NCBI GenBank assembly: GCA_014529385.2
Contig: CM043959.1
Span: forward strand, 60,772,253-60,836,252
Source of the DNA: Adiantum capillus-veneris
Lineage: Eukaryota; Streptophyta; Polypodiopsida; Polypodiales; Pteridaceae
DNA length: 64,000 nucleotides
Direction of reading: 5' to 3'
The notes under the pieces are model-generated. The model made no database searches, was not told the origin of the DNA, and was given only the letters and a program-made list of their open reading frames with translations. Of the stretch, positions 1 through 11,149 are shown in pieces (positions within the stretch are counted from its first letter, which is position 1; each line of letters begins with the position of its first letter). The position numbers were made by a program, and so were the translations under genes.

Positions 1-1672
1 TGTCTGGCCTAGATCGTTGGACTTAGGTAGATTTTGGTAGACTAAAATAGTTTTAGGTAGTAGTCGAGTTCTTAAGTAGGAATTGGAGTGGTAGAAGCGG
101 TGAGAGGAGAGCTTGAGAGTCTAGAGAGGCCAAAAAGCAACCAAAACACCATTATCACCATTTCACATGATAAGTAGGAGTAGAGTAAGTAGGACATCAT
201 GATTCAGGATCTAGAGCATTTTATGTATGTATACTTGCTTGCTAAAGTCATCACAAGTTTGTAAAAGACGCAAAAAGATGCAAAAGTGTGTTTGAAAGCC
301 TAAGAGAAGTCCAAAAGTTACTGTGAGTGTTTCTGATAGAGCTACAGAGCATGAGGAGCATTTCTGTCAAAAAAAAAAATAATTTCAATCCAAGAGACAT
401 CCTATGCGTAGGATGTCTACAGGCTAATCTGGTGGGAATTTTGGGATTTTGAGTTGACCAGTGTGTTCAGAAGGTGGGGTTTACCCTAATTTCAACTGGA
501 AAGTGGAAATTTGACCATATGTTGACAGGATAAGACCAGATAGATTGAAATTGCCAGACATCCTATCCAAATTGTGCCAAAGCATTATTTTAAGACCAAA
601 CCAACAAGATGGCTGCATGAGCATGTCTTGCATGATATACTGAGTGATTGAGAGGGGTTTCATCTCATTTGGGTGAGAAAATTGGGTTCAAAGCAACTTT
701 AGCACTTTTGACTGAAAAAGGCAAGAACAGCTAAAATTGGGGACTTTTGAAATCCAAACCAATATCTAAGCATACCACTGGGTTGCTGACATCAAGGGGA
801 AGCTGTGGGTTAAGTCTGGGGTCAAACAGGACAAAAAGACATCCTACGCGTAGGATGTCTTCTTTGTGATTTTGGACTCCAAACCAAATTTTGAGTATAC
901 CAAAGTGATCAGCAACTCAAGGGAAGCATGTGTTTTGAATTTGAAGCCATTCTGATGAAAAAGACATCCTATGCGTAGGATGTCTAAAGGAAGAAATTGA
1001 AGCCAGATATTGACTGTGAGCATAGCAAGGTGTTGTATAGCCTAAGACAAGCCTCGATGTCAATTTTGGGCCAAATTGGAGTTGATTAGATTGATCAAGA
1101 GAAGCAACAGGCTGTCGGAACAAATTTTTGACTCATTGACCAGCTTATACGTGTTCAAATCAAAAAGTAAAAACAAATGTAGACTCAACACATCAAGGGG
1201 AATCCATAGTGCAAAAATCCAGGCAAAACAAAGCAGGAGACATCCTACGCGTAGGATGTCTACAGGGGCCTACTGAAAAGAAAATTTTACTAGGCTTAGA
1301 CAGTGAGATTCTATTTGGCTTAAGGATTCTTGAACTTCTTTTAGAAGTTAATTTGGACCTTGATTGTCCATTTGACGGTGCACAGACTGAATTCAAACTT
1401 TTTCGCGTAAATTGACCAACATCCGAGGGAAGTACAATTCCAGATTGGCAGACCTAATCCAGAACATTAGCATTGTATAAAATACAGTAGTGGTTGAGAC
1501 TAACTCTCCAGTTATACCAATCATTACTAAGATAACCTCTAGCAGATAAATGCTTTGATTCGATTGTGCCGAAATTAAACGCTTTTGTATAGGTTTATTC
1601 AGCAGCAAAGCAAGAAGTTGTGCAGAGACTGATCCTTTGCCAGGTGAGTGGTTGGATTTGTGATAAATTTCA
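1..1672. other. Non-coding left flank or leader of G1
   Basis: No coding sequence is recognisable. The stretch is purine-rich near 90-200 and holds the left palindrome-repeat array from 395 to 1261. It is either the 5' LTR and leader of G1 or sequence of the same family. No tRNA-type primer binding site was found, so the LTR end is not defined. Confidence 0.5.
395..1261. repeat. Left palindrome-centred repeat array
   Basis: Four copies of a 24-nt palindrome lie at 395-418, 837-860, 962-985 and 1238-1261. Each is the half-site AGACATCCTACG followed by its reverse complement. The copies at 837 and 1238 are perfect. Those at 395 and 962 carry ATGCGT instead of ACGCGT at the centre, a C-to-T change at a CpG. 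A lone half-site lies at 556-565. Flanking sequence is alignable but poorly conserved: the roughly 110 bases after 985 match those after 19623. Spacing is irregular, about 125 to 440 bp. Confidence 0.85.
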
Positions 1673-2893
1673 TTGATAAGTTTGATGAGTTTAAGACCAG
1701 GAAGATACATTTTTAGAGACCAGAAGGTGGCAGGTGACCAAGGTAGCTTAGTGTCCACCGAAGAGAGTGTAACTCAGGCAAGGCTAGATCCGCTAGCACC
1801 GATTATTGAGGAAGGTAGTGATACTGACACTTCGTCAGACACATCTTTCTTCATGATGGGTAGTCAACATCCAGGAGGTTTCACCTATGATGGACAAATG
1901 CCAGGAGGAAGCACCTCCCAAAATCCTTTGAATGATTCCAAGCTCACTGTGATCTTCTTAGAGGGAACAAACTCGAGGGGAGCCCTAGTCTATTCTGACT
2001 ATCGAGGATGCAAGTGCATTTGTATTGAAGAGAGGCCAGCACAGAGATTGGAGATAATCTGAGTCTATGATGATGGAGATAGATTCAGAGACAAAAAGGG
2101 GAACCACTATCTGATAGTTAGTAACCCTGAAGATTACAACAGATATGGAGATAACGTGGCAAATGGGAAAATGGTTTCAGAAGCTCAAGAACCGCCACCA
2201 AACATTGATCGGCCCAGAGCTATTTTTATGTATGACAAGAAAACAACCAGGGTTCCAACTTATAATGATAACGTGGGAATCTACAAGCATGAGAGTGAGG
2301 GTATAGTTGCTTACTTTTGCAGCAAAGAACAATACGTAAACGAATTAAGCAAAGACAAGGTTCTTTACTTATTCTCTTATGAAACTGCTATGGGGATGGG
2401 TATAGTTTTTGTTGATAGATACGGGCGAGAATACCAACGTATTCTCCCAGAGGAGGTAGAAAGGGCAACAGGTCCAGGAGCATCAACATATGCCCCTGAG
2501 GAAGTGCCAAGAGTCACCTACACCCCAAGAAAGTTGACAAATCCCTTTTCTGATGAGTATGATGCTACCTCACATTCCACCCGACCGCATGCATTCAACA
2601 ACTAAAACCAACCAGCAAACCAGCCATCATTGTAGGCATGGCTTCGACAGAGTGCAACAATGGAGCAAGACCAAAACCGAGATGGTTATCAAGCCGCACG
2701 AGGGCTAAGAGATCTGCAAGAACCACCACTCTATTCAAGGTATCAAGGAGAGAGTAAGCCAAAGACTCAAGGGTCAACAGATCCTGGAGGGCCACCATTA
2801 GAACGAGTTCGAAGAGATGACCTAGCTCTGGCGAGAACTATTAGAAATTATGGCTTAGGAGCACCACTGGGAGAGGAACCAGCCTACTACTGA
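1673..2893 (+). pseudogene. ORF upstream of gag in G1, unknown function
   Basis: Three open stretches in one frame (1673-2062, 2156-2605, 2660-2893) are separated by single stops and are in the same frame as gag at 2933. I do not recognise a domain. The product would be hydrophilic and rich in Asp, Glu, Tyr, Gly and Pro. Two related short segments, around VYDDGDRFRDKKG after 2062 and FVDRYGREYQ near 2410, suggest an internal repeat of a small domain. Some plant gypsy lineages carry an extra ORF before gag; whether this one is related to those is inference. It may be an N-terminal extension of the polyprotein. Start codon not certain. Confidence 0.55.
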
Positions 2894-2932
2894 AGACCTG
2901 AGGAGGTATATCAATTAGGACGTGAATATCCA

Positions 2933-4402
2933 ATGATGAGGTTTGTAGACCATCGTAGAATTAGACCTTCTCAAGTGCAAAAATGGGTAAACAAGAAATA
3001 CATAGGAAGCGGAGACCTAAGAGATCATGTAGTAACCTTTGTGCGTGTAATTAGAGCCGAAGAGGTGTTAGACTTTCCTACCCAATTTGCAGGGTTTGGA
3101 CTAACCCTAGAGGATGACATTGCTTCTTGGTTTGACTCTGTAGAGCGTAGAGACTTTGAGTCTATGGAGGAAGTGTTTGACGAGTTTATTGAGGAATTAT
3201 CACAAAGAAGGATAGCTCATAATACCATCTCACAAATCCATAAATTTAAAGAGAAAGATGGGAAATCTGTACGAAAGGCATCCCTAAGACTAAAAAGATA
3301 TGTTAAGTTCTGTCCCGTGGAAGAACTGCCAACTCAGTCCAGACTTATGCTTATATTCATCCAAGGACTAAGGAATGCGGATCTCCAAAAAGACTTACAT
3401 ATGAAGAGGAGTACGACGTTGAATGAGTTGACCAAGGAGGCTCTTTACCTTGTGGACAATTGTGTGGTCTACAAAGAGGGGGAGTTCAAGGACCTTGACG
3501 ACGATTCATCTTCACAACAAAGTGGAAGCAAGTCTTCTAAGACAGCACCGAAAGGAGAAGTAACTGTAAATCAAGATCAGCTTGTAGATGAAGTGCTAAA
3601 AAAGATTAACTTGTACGCCAAACCCCAGGCTAAACAACCCAAGTGGTGTACTATTGAACAAAAATGGACAAACCATGGGATCGAGGAATATTATTATAAC
3701 AAGGGATATGTGAGAGAGAGACCTTACGCTCCCCAAGCTCAGGTAGCTTCTCCTCAAGCTCCACCGATGCCTAGTTTTCAAGTAGGCAATCTACCAGGAC
3801 CTGTAGGTGTAGAAAGACCACAACCGGTGTTTGGGAAACAACCATTCCTACTAGGATTGCGACCAGTCGGTATAAGATGCACACCCACCGTAACCGAATC
3901 AGAGGATAAGGCTTTGGTGCCTATGCATGCATATTATGAGGATCCCTATGGATATGCGGCAAACTCTATCTATTATCCATTGGAATAACCCTCGACACCA
4001 AAACCATGGAGCATGATAGGAAGTACAGGACCACCAACAGCTGCACAGGCAGCAGGAGAAGGAAGATATAGCTTAGATGAACAAACATTGTTTTTCATAG
4101 CCAACGGAGGCATGGGCGGAAAGAGACATGCATACCAACAAAGAGGAGCTCAAGGAGCACCTCAAAAACCCAAAGGACCCTGCTACAAGTGTGGTGGAGA
4201 CCATTGGCTAAGAGACTGTTCTCATGATGAAATCATTAGAGTCAACGCGTATTGCACTGAGTGTGGAGTTACTCATCTGATTCTTGATTTCCCTAAAAAC
4301 CCAAGCAAAGGAGCAAAAACCACCTTGAACATGCTAGAAACAGTACCTTCTAGTGGAGGGTCAGAAAATGAAACAATCATACCTATTCAGGCGGTAACAT
4401 GA
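2933..4402 (+). pseudogene. gag: G1 gag (capsid and nucleocapsid)
   Basis: 2933-3988 encodes a capsid-type retrotransposon gag domain: the segment with ASWFDSVERRDFESMEEV, then a helical region ending near LYLVDNC. After one stop at 3986 the frame continues from 4013 into nucleocapsid. A zinc knuckle CYKCGGDHWLRDC (CX2CX3HX4C) sits at 4181-4219. A second knuckle follows at 4253-4291, but its last cysteine is replaced by Phe (TTC at 4289). Gag packages the element RNA in cytoplasmic particles. The gene is broken by the stop, so it is probably inactive. It is in frame with the ORFs on both sides. Confidence 0.85.
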
Positions 4403-4417
4403 GTTTAAGCTCATAGA

Positions 4418-4930
4418 ATGACGAACGAACCCATAGTTGAAGAGCCAAAAACCGATGCCCAAAGTTCAAAAACGAAAAATCAGAGAAGCACTTGGAAAGC
4501 AAGAAAGGTATGTATGAAAGCCAGGAAGGAACGAGAGCAAACAGCTCTATTCGAGGAGTTGAAACATACAAAGGATATATTAGAGAGGTTAGAGGATCTA
4601 GCTAGCCTAAGCTCACACACCATGGAAACCATAGCACCCAAGAAAATAGCAGAGCCCAAAAGTGAAGGATTAGGAGGATCTATACTGGCAGACAAGGTAA
4701 ATGAGCAGTTGGATGCGCTTCTAAAGGCTTATGAAGCCAGACTCAAAAAGAACCAAACCCAGGAGCAAAGGTGGATGACTTATCCATATGTGGAAATAGA
4801 AAAACAGAGGTTGGAAATGTGTAAAAGTATGATTGAAACAACTCAATCATTGATGGAAGACCCATTGGGTAAACCTGCAAATTGGCATGAGGCACCGGAT
4901 CCAACCCCTATCCAACCAACTTTAGAGTAA
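4418..4930 (+). pseudogene. G1 coiled-coil linker ORF between gag and protease
   Basis: About 170 codons, highly charged, with heptad-like Leu/Lys/Glu spacing around residues 30-70 and again around 85-150, so an alpha-helical coiled coil is likely. It is in the same frame as gag and the following protease, separated only by single stop codons, and is best read as the C-terminal gag or spacer part of the polyprotein. No enzymatic motif is visible. Confidence 0.5.
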
Positions 4931-4990
4931 CAAGTAGAAACAAAGGAAAGACTCACTAATGCCTATGAGTCCAGAGGAGAGCCTATCATA

Positions 4991-6112
4991 GTGCCAAATA
5001 CAACAGATAAGGCAAGTGACGGGTTCCAGCCTAAAACATTGACAGAAATGGGTAAGGACTGTAACGGTCTAGACAATCTGTGGAAGCAAATCCGTGAGGC
5101 CAATGAGGATAATAGGATGAGTAACCACATGAATAGCATGAGAAAAGAAAAGAATGTAACCTTACCTCCTATTGAAGAATTTGAGGCCAGGTCACAAATG
5201 AACTTTGAGATAAATTCACAAGGGGGAGACCAGGGATCAATTAGTTCGGGGCACAGCCAACCAGACTCGCTGAGAACTTTACCCTCTTACCTAGGAGAGT
5301 ATGAAGCCAAGTCAGAAGTGAGAGCAATCCCATCTCAAATAATTTCTTCTAACAAAGTGATGAATTCGCAAGGATTGATTGAGTTATTGTCCACACCAAT
5401 GGCATGCACAATCACATTAGCAGAACTCCTAAGGTTACGGCCAAACATGTGGACCATAGTAGGTAAATGCCTAGAAAAATTTGGAGTAAAAGACCCCACC
5501 TTGAGGCTACAGGAAGGGATCAGAGAGTTGGACAAGCCTCAACTAAACACTAGGCCAGTACCATTAAACAAGGTTGGAGAGTATTGTGAGGGAGAAGATG
5601 GAAACACCATGCTACCAGTAGAATTCCAAGGAGTAGTTTCCAAAGCTATTCTTGACAGTGGAGCGGGAGTTGCTATCGCCACCAAGGAAATCTGGAAAAA
5701 ATGGGAAAAACCAGCTTTAAGAGCTACCAGAATGAAATTGCAATTGGCAGATGGGTTCATGGAGAAGCCTCTAGGACTCTTAGAAAAAGTGATAGTTACT
5801 TCGTGCGGGATCGAGTATGAGCATACATTTGCAATAGTCGATTTCGACAAAAAGAACAATTACGAGATCATATTGGGACGACCTTTCATGCGACAATTGA
5901 AGATGGTCCAAGATTGGGGTTATGACCACATATACCTCAGACATGGCGAGACAACACCTAAAATACATCTGAAAGACCATAGTTACAAAGATGTGAACCA
6001 AACACCTGTGGAAGAGTTTGATTCAACTACAGTAGCAGTATCAGAACTCCCAGCATGGTTAGGTCAACAAAAAGAGCATGGATGTGCGGAGCTTTGCATT
6101 GTGGAAGCTTAA
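4991..6112 (+). pseudogene. G1 retropepsin (first aspartic protease)
   Basis: The first 190 residues are a charged spacer. A retropepsin domain follows: catalytic triad DSGA at 5654-5665, a central strand region, and the second conserved block IILGRPFM near 5870. Retropepsins work as dimers that cut the gag-pol polyprotein. The active-site triplet is intact. The frame is open to 6112. Downstream coding sequence continues in another frame from about 6060, so a frameshift lies between roughly 6050 and 6130. It is in frame with gag upstream. Confidence 0.85.
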
Positions 6113-6720
6113 GAAGGGAGGAATGCGTCTTAGAAAGAGCGATAGAGGACAAGGAGTATATTCCGGAACCTTTCCCTGAAGATGCCTTGGAACCTTTAGA
6201 ATGGGAACACATACTAGCAACATTGAATGTCTGTACCATTACAGATAGTCCAACAACAAAATTTTGTGATAAAGATGGCTATGATGTGCTACCCTACTAC
6301 ATGGTAAACATTATACCAGGAGAGGATGAGATGATAGAACCACCAGAACAAGAGGAGTTTTATAACTCCTCTGAACATCTGGAAGAAAATGATGATGCAG
6401 ATAATGAGTGTTCAGACACCTCAAGTGAGCGTGGAAGGGAACCCGAGAATATCAAGTTTTATGATTTTGCTAATCAGCACCCTAGACGCCAGGAACGTTA
6501 CAGGAGGAAACGAGCAAGAAACAAAGCAAGAGAGAACCTGATGCCCAGGATAAAAAGTAAAACTCACTATTTGATGCTTGTAAAAGCAGAGGATTGTGTA
6601 AAAGATCAAATATCAGGAAGATTCTCAAAAGATCGAAGGGAAAGAACGCGGGAGGAAATAAAACAGAAGGGTATAGGCATGTTAACATGTCATGCTTTTT
6701 CATGTCTCAGACAATGCTAA
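6113..6720 (+). pseudogene. G1 acidic and basic linker before RT
   Basis: The frame changes here relative to the protease. The open stretch from about 6055 to 6720 encodes a Glu/Asp/Pro-rich segment (EPFPEDALEPLEWEH and on), then an Arg/Lys-rich segment near 6480-6560. It was probably a tether between protease and RT. The last 15 codons come from the inserted MITE-like element that begins at 6677, so the true reading frame is broken there. No recognised domain. Confidence 0.5.
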
Positions 6721-6948
6721 CTAACACAATTTTGACATATGCTAACTAGTACAATAACTTGAGCTACATCTCCAAGATCTATGACATATGATATATCAAT
6801 AGAAAGCACTTGAAACAAGGAATCCAAATGTACAACCTCCGATAAATTTTGATATTATTTGTAAAAAAATTACCGGACGCCCAACTTTTTGAAGATGTGC
6901 TAACTTGAAACTGCTAACTAGCACAAAAAGCGCGACATGTTAACATGC
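6677..6948. mobile_element. MITE-like element with 24-bp terminal inverted repeats
   Basis: 6677-6700 and the reverse complement of 6925-6948 agree at 22 of 24 positions. The 272-bp interior is AT-rich and non-coding, with two copies of a GCTAACTAG-type motif near the ends. It lies between the linker ORF and RT of G1 and breaks the polyprotein, as expected of an insertion. The terminal 12 bases CATGTTAACATG are themselves palindromic. I saw no clear target-site duplication, so superfamily cannot be assigned. Confidence 0.6.
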
Positions 6949-7042
6949 TTTCACCCAGGAACAAAAAGCCAAAACAAAAACAAAATCACAAAAATCTCAA
7001 AAATAAAAAAGAGGAACAACAAAAGACCAAGAGTGAACCAAA

Positions 7043-7867
7043 ATGGAGTGTAAACAGAAATACCAAGAACTGAAACGGTCTTTATGTGATATATGGACTA
7101 CTGAAGAAGATAGTGATGGTAAAGGGGAGTCAGAAAAGGGAAACATGAATGTACCATCACACTATCGAAAATTTACCATCCAGGACAGAAAAATCATCAT
7201 GACACCACCAGTCAGGGAAAGAACCAACCAAGAATCTTACGATGGGCCAGAAAATGCAAAAAGGATAGACCTTGCAGAACCAGGTGAAAAGCCTCAGCCG
7301 GTCTATATAGCAAACGATTTAGAGCCTGAAGAAGAAGAATGGCTAACACAACTTCTCAAGAAGTATAAAGATGTGTTTGCATGGTCCTATAAGGACCTCA
7401 AAGGAGTTGATCCATCGATATGCCAACATACAATTCCTTTGAAATCAGATGCAAAACCTAGCAAACAACATCCTTATACTTATAATGACACATTTGCTAA
7501 ACGAATCAAAGAAGAGATTGATAAGCTGATGGAAGTTGAATTCATCTATGAGATTGAACATACAAATGGGGTACCACCCATTGTGGTAGTTCCCAAAAAG
7601 AATGGAAAACTACAAGTGTGTGTAAACCTCAAAAAGGTAAATGTAGCTACCATAAGGGATAATTATCCCTTGCCAATCATAGAACATGTACTTGAGCGGG
7701 TGGCCGGGAAACGGGCTTATTCCTTTTTGGATGGGTTTTCAGGATACAACCAACTGGCAATAGCAAGGGAGGATAAACACAAAACAGCGTTTGCCACAGA
7801 ATGGGGAATTTATGCGTATCGAGTTATGCCTTTTGTCTTAACTAATGCCCCAGATACCAAAGGTTAA
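7043..7867 (+). pseudogene. pol: G1 reverse transcriptase, N-terminal part
   Basis: The protein has the Ty3/gypsy RT start: the FAWSYKDLKGVDP block, then KLMEVEFI, VVVPKKNGKLQVCVN and PLPIIEHVLERVAGKRAYSF, through YRVMPFVLTNAP. This is the fingers and palm up to the motif just before the catalytic loop. The frame ends at a TAA at 7865. The following ATG at 7867 overlaps it in another frame, and the join is consistent with a small deletion (about 4 bases) near 7855. The two halves therefore once formed one RT. The N-terminal ~75 residues are a hydrophilic linker. Confidence 0.9.
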
Positions 7868-8901
7868 TGGCGCACGCGTTCAAAGAATACCTAAGAATAT
7901 TCTTAGAAATATACATGGATGATCTTTGTGTACACTCTCTTCTAAGAGAGGAAAATATTGACCATTTGCAAAAGGTCTTTGAAAAATGCAAGACATATCA
8001 AATCTCTCTTAACCCGGAAAAGTGTATATTTATGGTTAAGCAAGGCGGCATCTTAGGACACATTGTCTCAAGAAATGGCATAACCACTGACCTAGACAAA
8101 CTCAAAGTCATTGTAGACCTACCCAGGCCTACTAATGCGAAACAAGTGCAATCCTTCATGGGACACTTCGGATATTATCGAAGATTCATATACATGTATG
8201 CGGTTATCACACAACCTCTGTATCGTTTGCTAGTCAATTTCAATCGGACCGAGGAGTGTGAAAGTTCATTCCAAAAGCTGAAGGAAAACCTTATATCAGC
8301 ACCTGTACTTAAAGCACCTGTACTTATCGCACAACCTCTGTATCGTTTGCTAGTCAATTTCAATCGGACCGAGGAGTGTGAAACTTCATTCCAAAAGCTG
8401 AAGGAAAACCTTATATCAGCACCTGTACTTAAAGCACCAGATTGGGAAAAGATATTCCATGTTCACATTGATGCTTCTGCATATGCAATCGGAAGTATTA
8501 TGGCTCAACCTAGAGACAGAGCAATGGATTTTCCAGTTTGTTATGCAAGCCTACAGTTAAATAGTGCGGAAAAGAACTACACAACCACCGAACGAGAAGG
8601 GTTAGGAATGATTTATGCTGTAAAGAAATTTCGGCATTATTTGCTTGCAAACAAATTTTTGTTCTTCACAGATCATCAAGCTCTTTTGTATCTGGTAAAT
8701 AAACCATGCAATACAGGGAGAATTGTACGCTGGTTTATTATATTACTAGAGTTTGATTTCACAACGGTGGTGGTCAAAAAGGGTAAAACCCATCTACGAG
8801 CAGATCATCTTTCAAGGATACACAACGAGGAAGCTCCTAAAGGAGTAGATGATGACATACCAGATGCTTATCTTTTCAATATTGAAATGATACCCGAATG
8901 A
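7867..8901 (+). pseudogene. pol: G1 reverse transcriptase C-terminal part and RNase H
   Basis: The catalytic YMDD is at 7912-7923, followed by LNPEKCIF and the thumb segment GHFGYYRRFI. RNase H follows: DASAYAIGSIM with its Asp near 8470, the conserved TTEREGLGMIYAVKKFRHYL, TDHQALLYL, and HLRADHLSRI at the end. These convert element RNA to DNA. A 120-bp in-frame tandem duplication (8211-8450) in the connection adds 40 residues between RT and RNase H. The frame differs from the RT N-terminus, so the gene is broken. The stop is at 8899. Confidence 0.9.
8211..8450 (+). repeat. 120-bp in-frame tandem duplication in G1 pol
   Basis: 8211-8330 and 8331-8450 are direct repeats of 120 bp, nearly identical. 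Both begin with ACAACCTCTG and encode about QPLYRLLVNFNRTEECE. Differences include Ser versus Thr in the protein. The duplication keeps the frame. It lies between the RT thumb and RNase H and is probably a private, recent change in this copy. Confidence 0.95.
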
Positions 8902-9340
8902 TCCCAGGAAATTGTTAGCATTCTTTCATTTGGAAGTGGGTTTGATAATACGGAATACAGATCCAAAAAACAAACAATTCAACAAACAAAAAACTTCCAG
9001 TTGATAGCAGGACGGTTGTGTCAACTAGGATCGGACCAAATCCTACGATTATGTATAAATCCGGAAGAATTCAAGTGCTATCTTCAAGAAGCACATGTCT
9101 AGGATTGTGCATTTCATTATTCAACAGTGAAAACATACCAGAGCCAACTATGTATGCGGAAACACATTCTTATGTTACCATTTGTACTATATGTAGTGCC
9201 AAACGACCAGTGGATCATGCGACATTGTTTCAGGTAAACATTGCACCTGCATGGAGTCAATATCTCATTGATTTCTTAACCACCAGGACGTTTCCTGAGA
9301 ACATCACAAGAGCATGGAAAAGGGCTATATAGCTGGAAGC
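8902..9340 (+). other. G1 RNase H to integrase spacer
   Basis: A decayed stretch between RNase H and the integrase zinc domain. 9018-9332 is open in the integrase frame but shows no clear domain. Stops occur at 9330 and 9351 in that frame. Confidence 0.4.
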
Positions 9341-10555
9341 TCGTGACTTTTAGTTAATTGGGAACCAACTCTATAAGCGAGGAAAGGACAATCAACTTAG
9401 AATCTATGCAAGTGAAAGCGAATACCTGCTGATTCTAGAACATGCACATAGCGGAATAAGTGGAGGCCATTTTTCGGGCAATAAGACGACAAAAATTGTC
9501 TTAACCGCAGGAATATGGTGGCCTACATTGCATATGGATGCTGAAGAGTTTGTAAAGCGTTGTGACGCATGTGAGCGCACCAAGGTGCCGAGAAAGAGAG
9601 ATGAGATGCCACTTCGGCCTATGATGGGAGCAAAAGCATTTACAAAATGGGGCATTGATTTTGTGGGACCTATCTCACCCCCTGCATATCGCACCCATAC
9701 CCAATATATCATTGTGGCTATGGACTATCTCACAAAATGGGTGGAAGCCAAGGCAACACAAAAAGCAGATGCACGCACCACTGCACAATTTTTGTATGAG
9801 AATGTTTTTGTACGATTCGGGTTACCAATAGAAATTGTCAGTGATCGTGGGACACATTTTCTCAATGAAGTTATTAAACATCTGCTAGAGAAATTCATGG
9901 TCATACATAGTAAATCTGCTCCATACCATCCATAGGCCAATGGACAAGCTGAGGCCACAAATAAAACACTATGCACGGTTCTCACTAAAATAGTGTCAGC
10001 GTCAAGAACAGATTGGGATTAGCAACTACACTCATAACTATGGGCATACAGGGTAGCTTACAAAACATCAATAGGAACAACACCGTACAACATGGTGTTT
10101 GGCCTAATGCTATACTACCCATATAGTTTTTAATTCCAACTCTACGAGTAGCAAAACGCTTAGAATGGACAGGGCATGAGCTCTCTTCAAGAATAGATGA
10201 TCTTGAAAAGCTAGATGAGCTCCGCTTGAGAGCTGTAGCTTCAATCTATGCTAAAAAGAGAAGACAAAAAGAGTTTTTTGACAAGCATGTGTGCACTAAA
10301 GAGTTCAAAACAGGTGATTATGTACTTGTTTATACTTTGAAGCAACATGCCAAGAAAATTAAAAAGCGAGGGATGGGACCCTTTGTGATTAGTGATCTAT
10401 CACAAAGTGGAGTTGTCAAGCTTGCTACATTAGCAGGTGAAGAAATGCCGAACTGGATTAGTGGATGTCGACGACTGAAGAAATATCATCTACCACTCAC
10501 ACAGGAGATGCTCCAACAAATCCATCAAGGAAAACAACGAAGGAAGAAAAAATAG
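9341..10555 (+). pseudogene. pol: G1 integrase
   Basis: The HHCC zinc domain is visible as ILEHAHSGISGGHFSG followed by CDACERTK near 9560-9585. The catalytic core has the three acidic residues at 9657 (GIDFVGP), 9843 (VSDRGTHF) and 9951 (GQAEATNK). Spacing of the last two fits D-35-E. In-frame stops occur at 9933 and 10020, and a frame change lies between about 10022 and 10226. The C-terminal domain (10226-10555) contains FKTGDYVLVYT and KKRGMGPFVIS, the usual small-barrel DNA-binding part. No chromodomain is obvious. Integrase inserts the DNA copy into the chromosome; this copy cannot be functional. Confidence 0.9.
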
Positions 10556-10582
10556 CGAGTACGAGAGGTTCGACTTACGAAG

Positions 10583-10954
10583 TTGGATGAAGACACAGTG
10601 GAGCCAATAATTGCAGACAACATGGGTAGAAATCAAGTTGAATCGATAGCATTGCTTGATTCGGGAGCTCAAGCAAATTTGATATCTTACGGATTATACC
10701 AACAGCTCAAATCCGCAGGTCAACTTCATCCTACTCCTCGAGTGCTAGAAAGTAGTACATCACACTCGTTGACAACATTGGGTTGGACTATATTGCATGT
10801 ACAAATACATCAATATATTTACCCACACAAATTCTATGTGGTGGAGGATGAAAGCACACAGTACCCAATCATGTTGGGACAACCTTGGCAAAAAGAGTAC
10901 AATGTGCAGATAGATTGGAATGTGAATGTAGTCAAAATTGAGCATGCACAATAA
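10583..10954 (+). pseudogene. G1 second retropepsin-like domain, downstream of integrase
   Basis: 124 codons with a catalytic triad LLDSGA at 10658-10669 and a second conserved block YPIMLGQPW near 10870. These are the two signatures of a retropepsin. It lies in the same frame as the integrase C-terminus and is separated from it by one stop codon (10553), so it may have been fused to pol. It is quite different from the first protease at 5654 (AILDSGAGVAIA there, ALLDSGAQANLI here), so it is not a recent duplication. Ty3/gypsy elements usually carry a single protease, before RT. The role is unknown; a protease-like domain could also act as a dimerisation module. Confidence 0.75.
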
Positions 10955-11149
10955 AAACAGGTGATAGCCTTTGCTCAACAATACCGGAATAATCAGTTGT
11001 AAGAGCCAAAAGTAAGAATTCCATCACAGAACAACATGATACCCAAGGCCAACAAACAAGTAAAAGCAAACCATGCTGACTACATACATATGAAGTCACA
11101 GACCACAGTGCAAAGATCTAGGTTTCCAAAACAAGGGAAACAAGTATAG

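Noticed and set aside
395-1261. Regularly repeated palindromes as a CRISPR array
   Set aside because: Spacing is irregular (about 125 to 440 bp), flanks are related rather than unique, and the setting is a plant retroelement with no cas genes.
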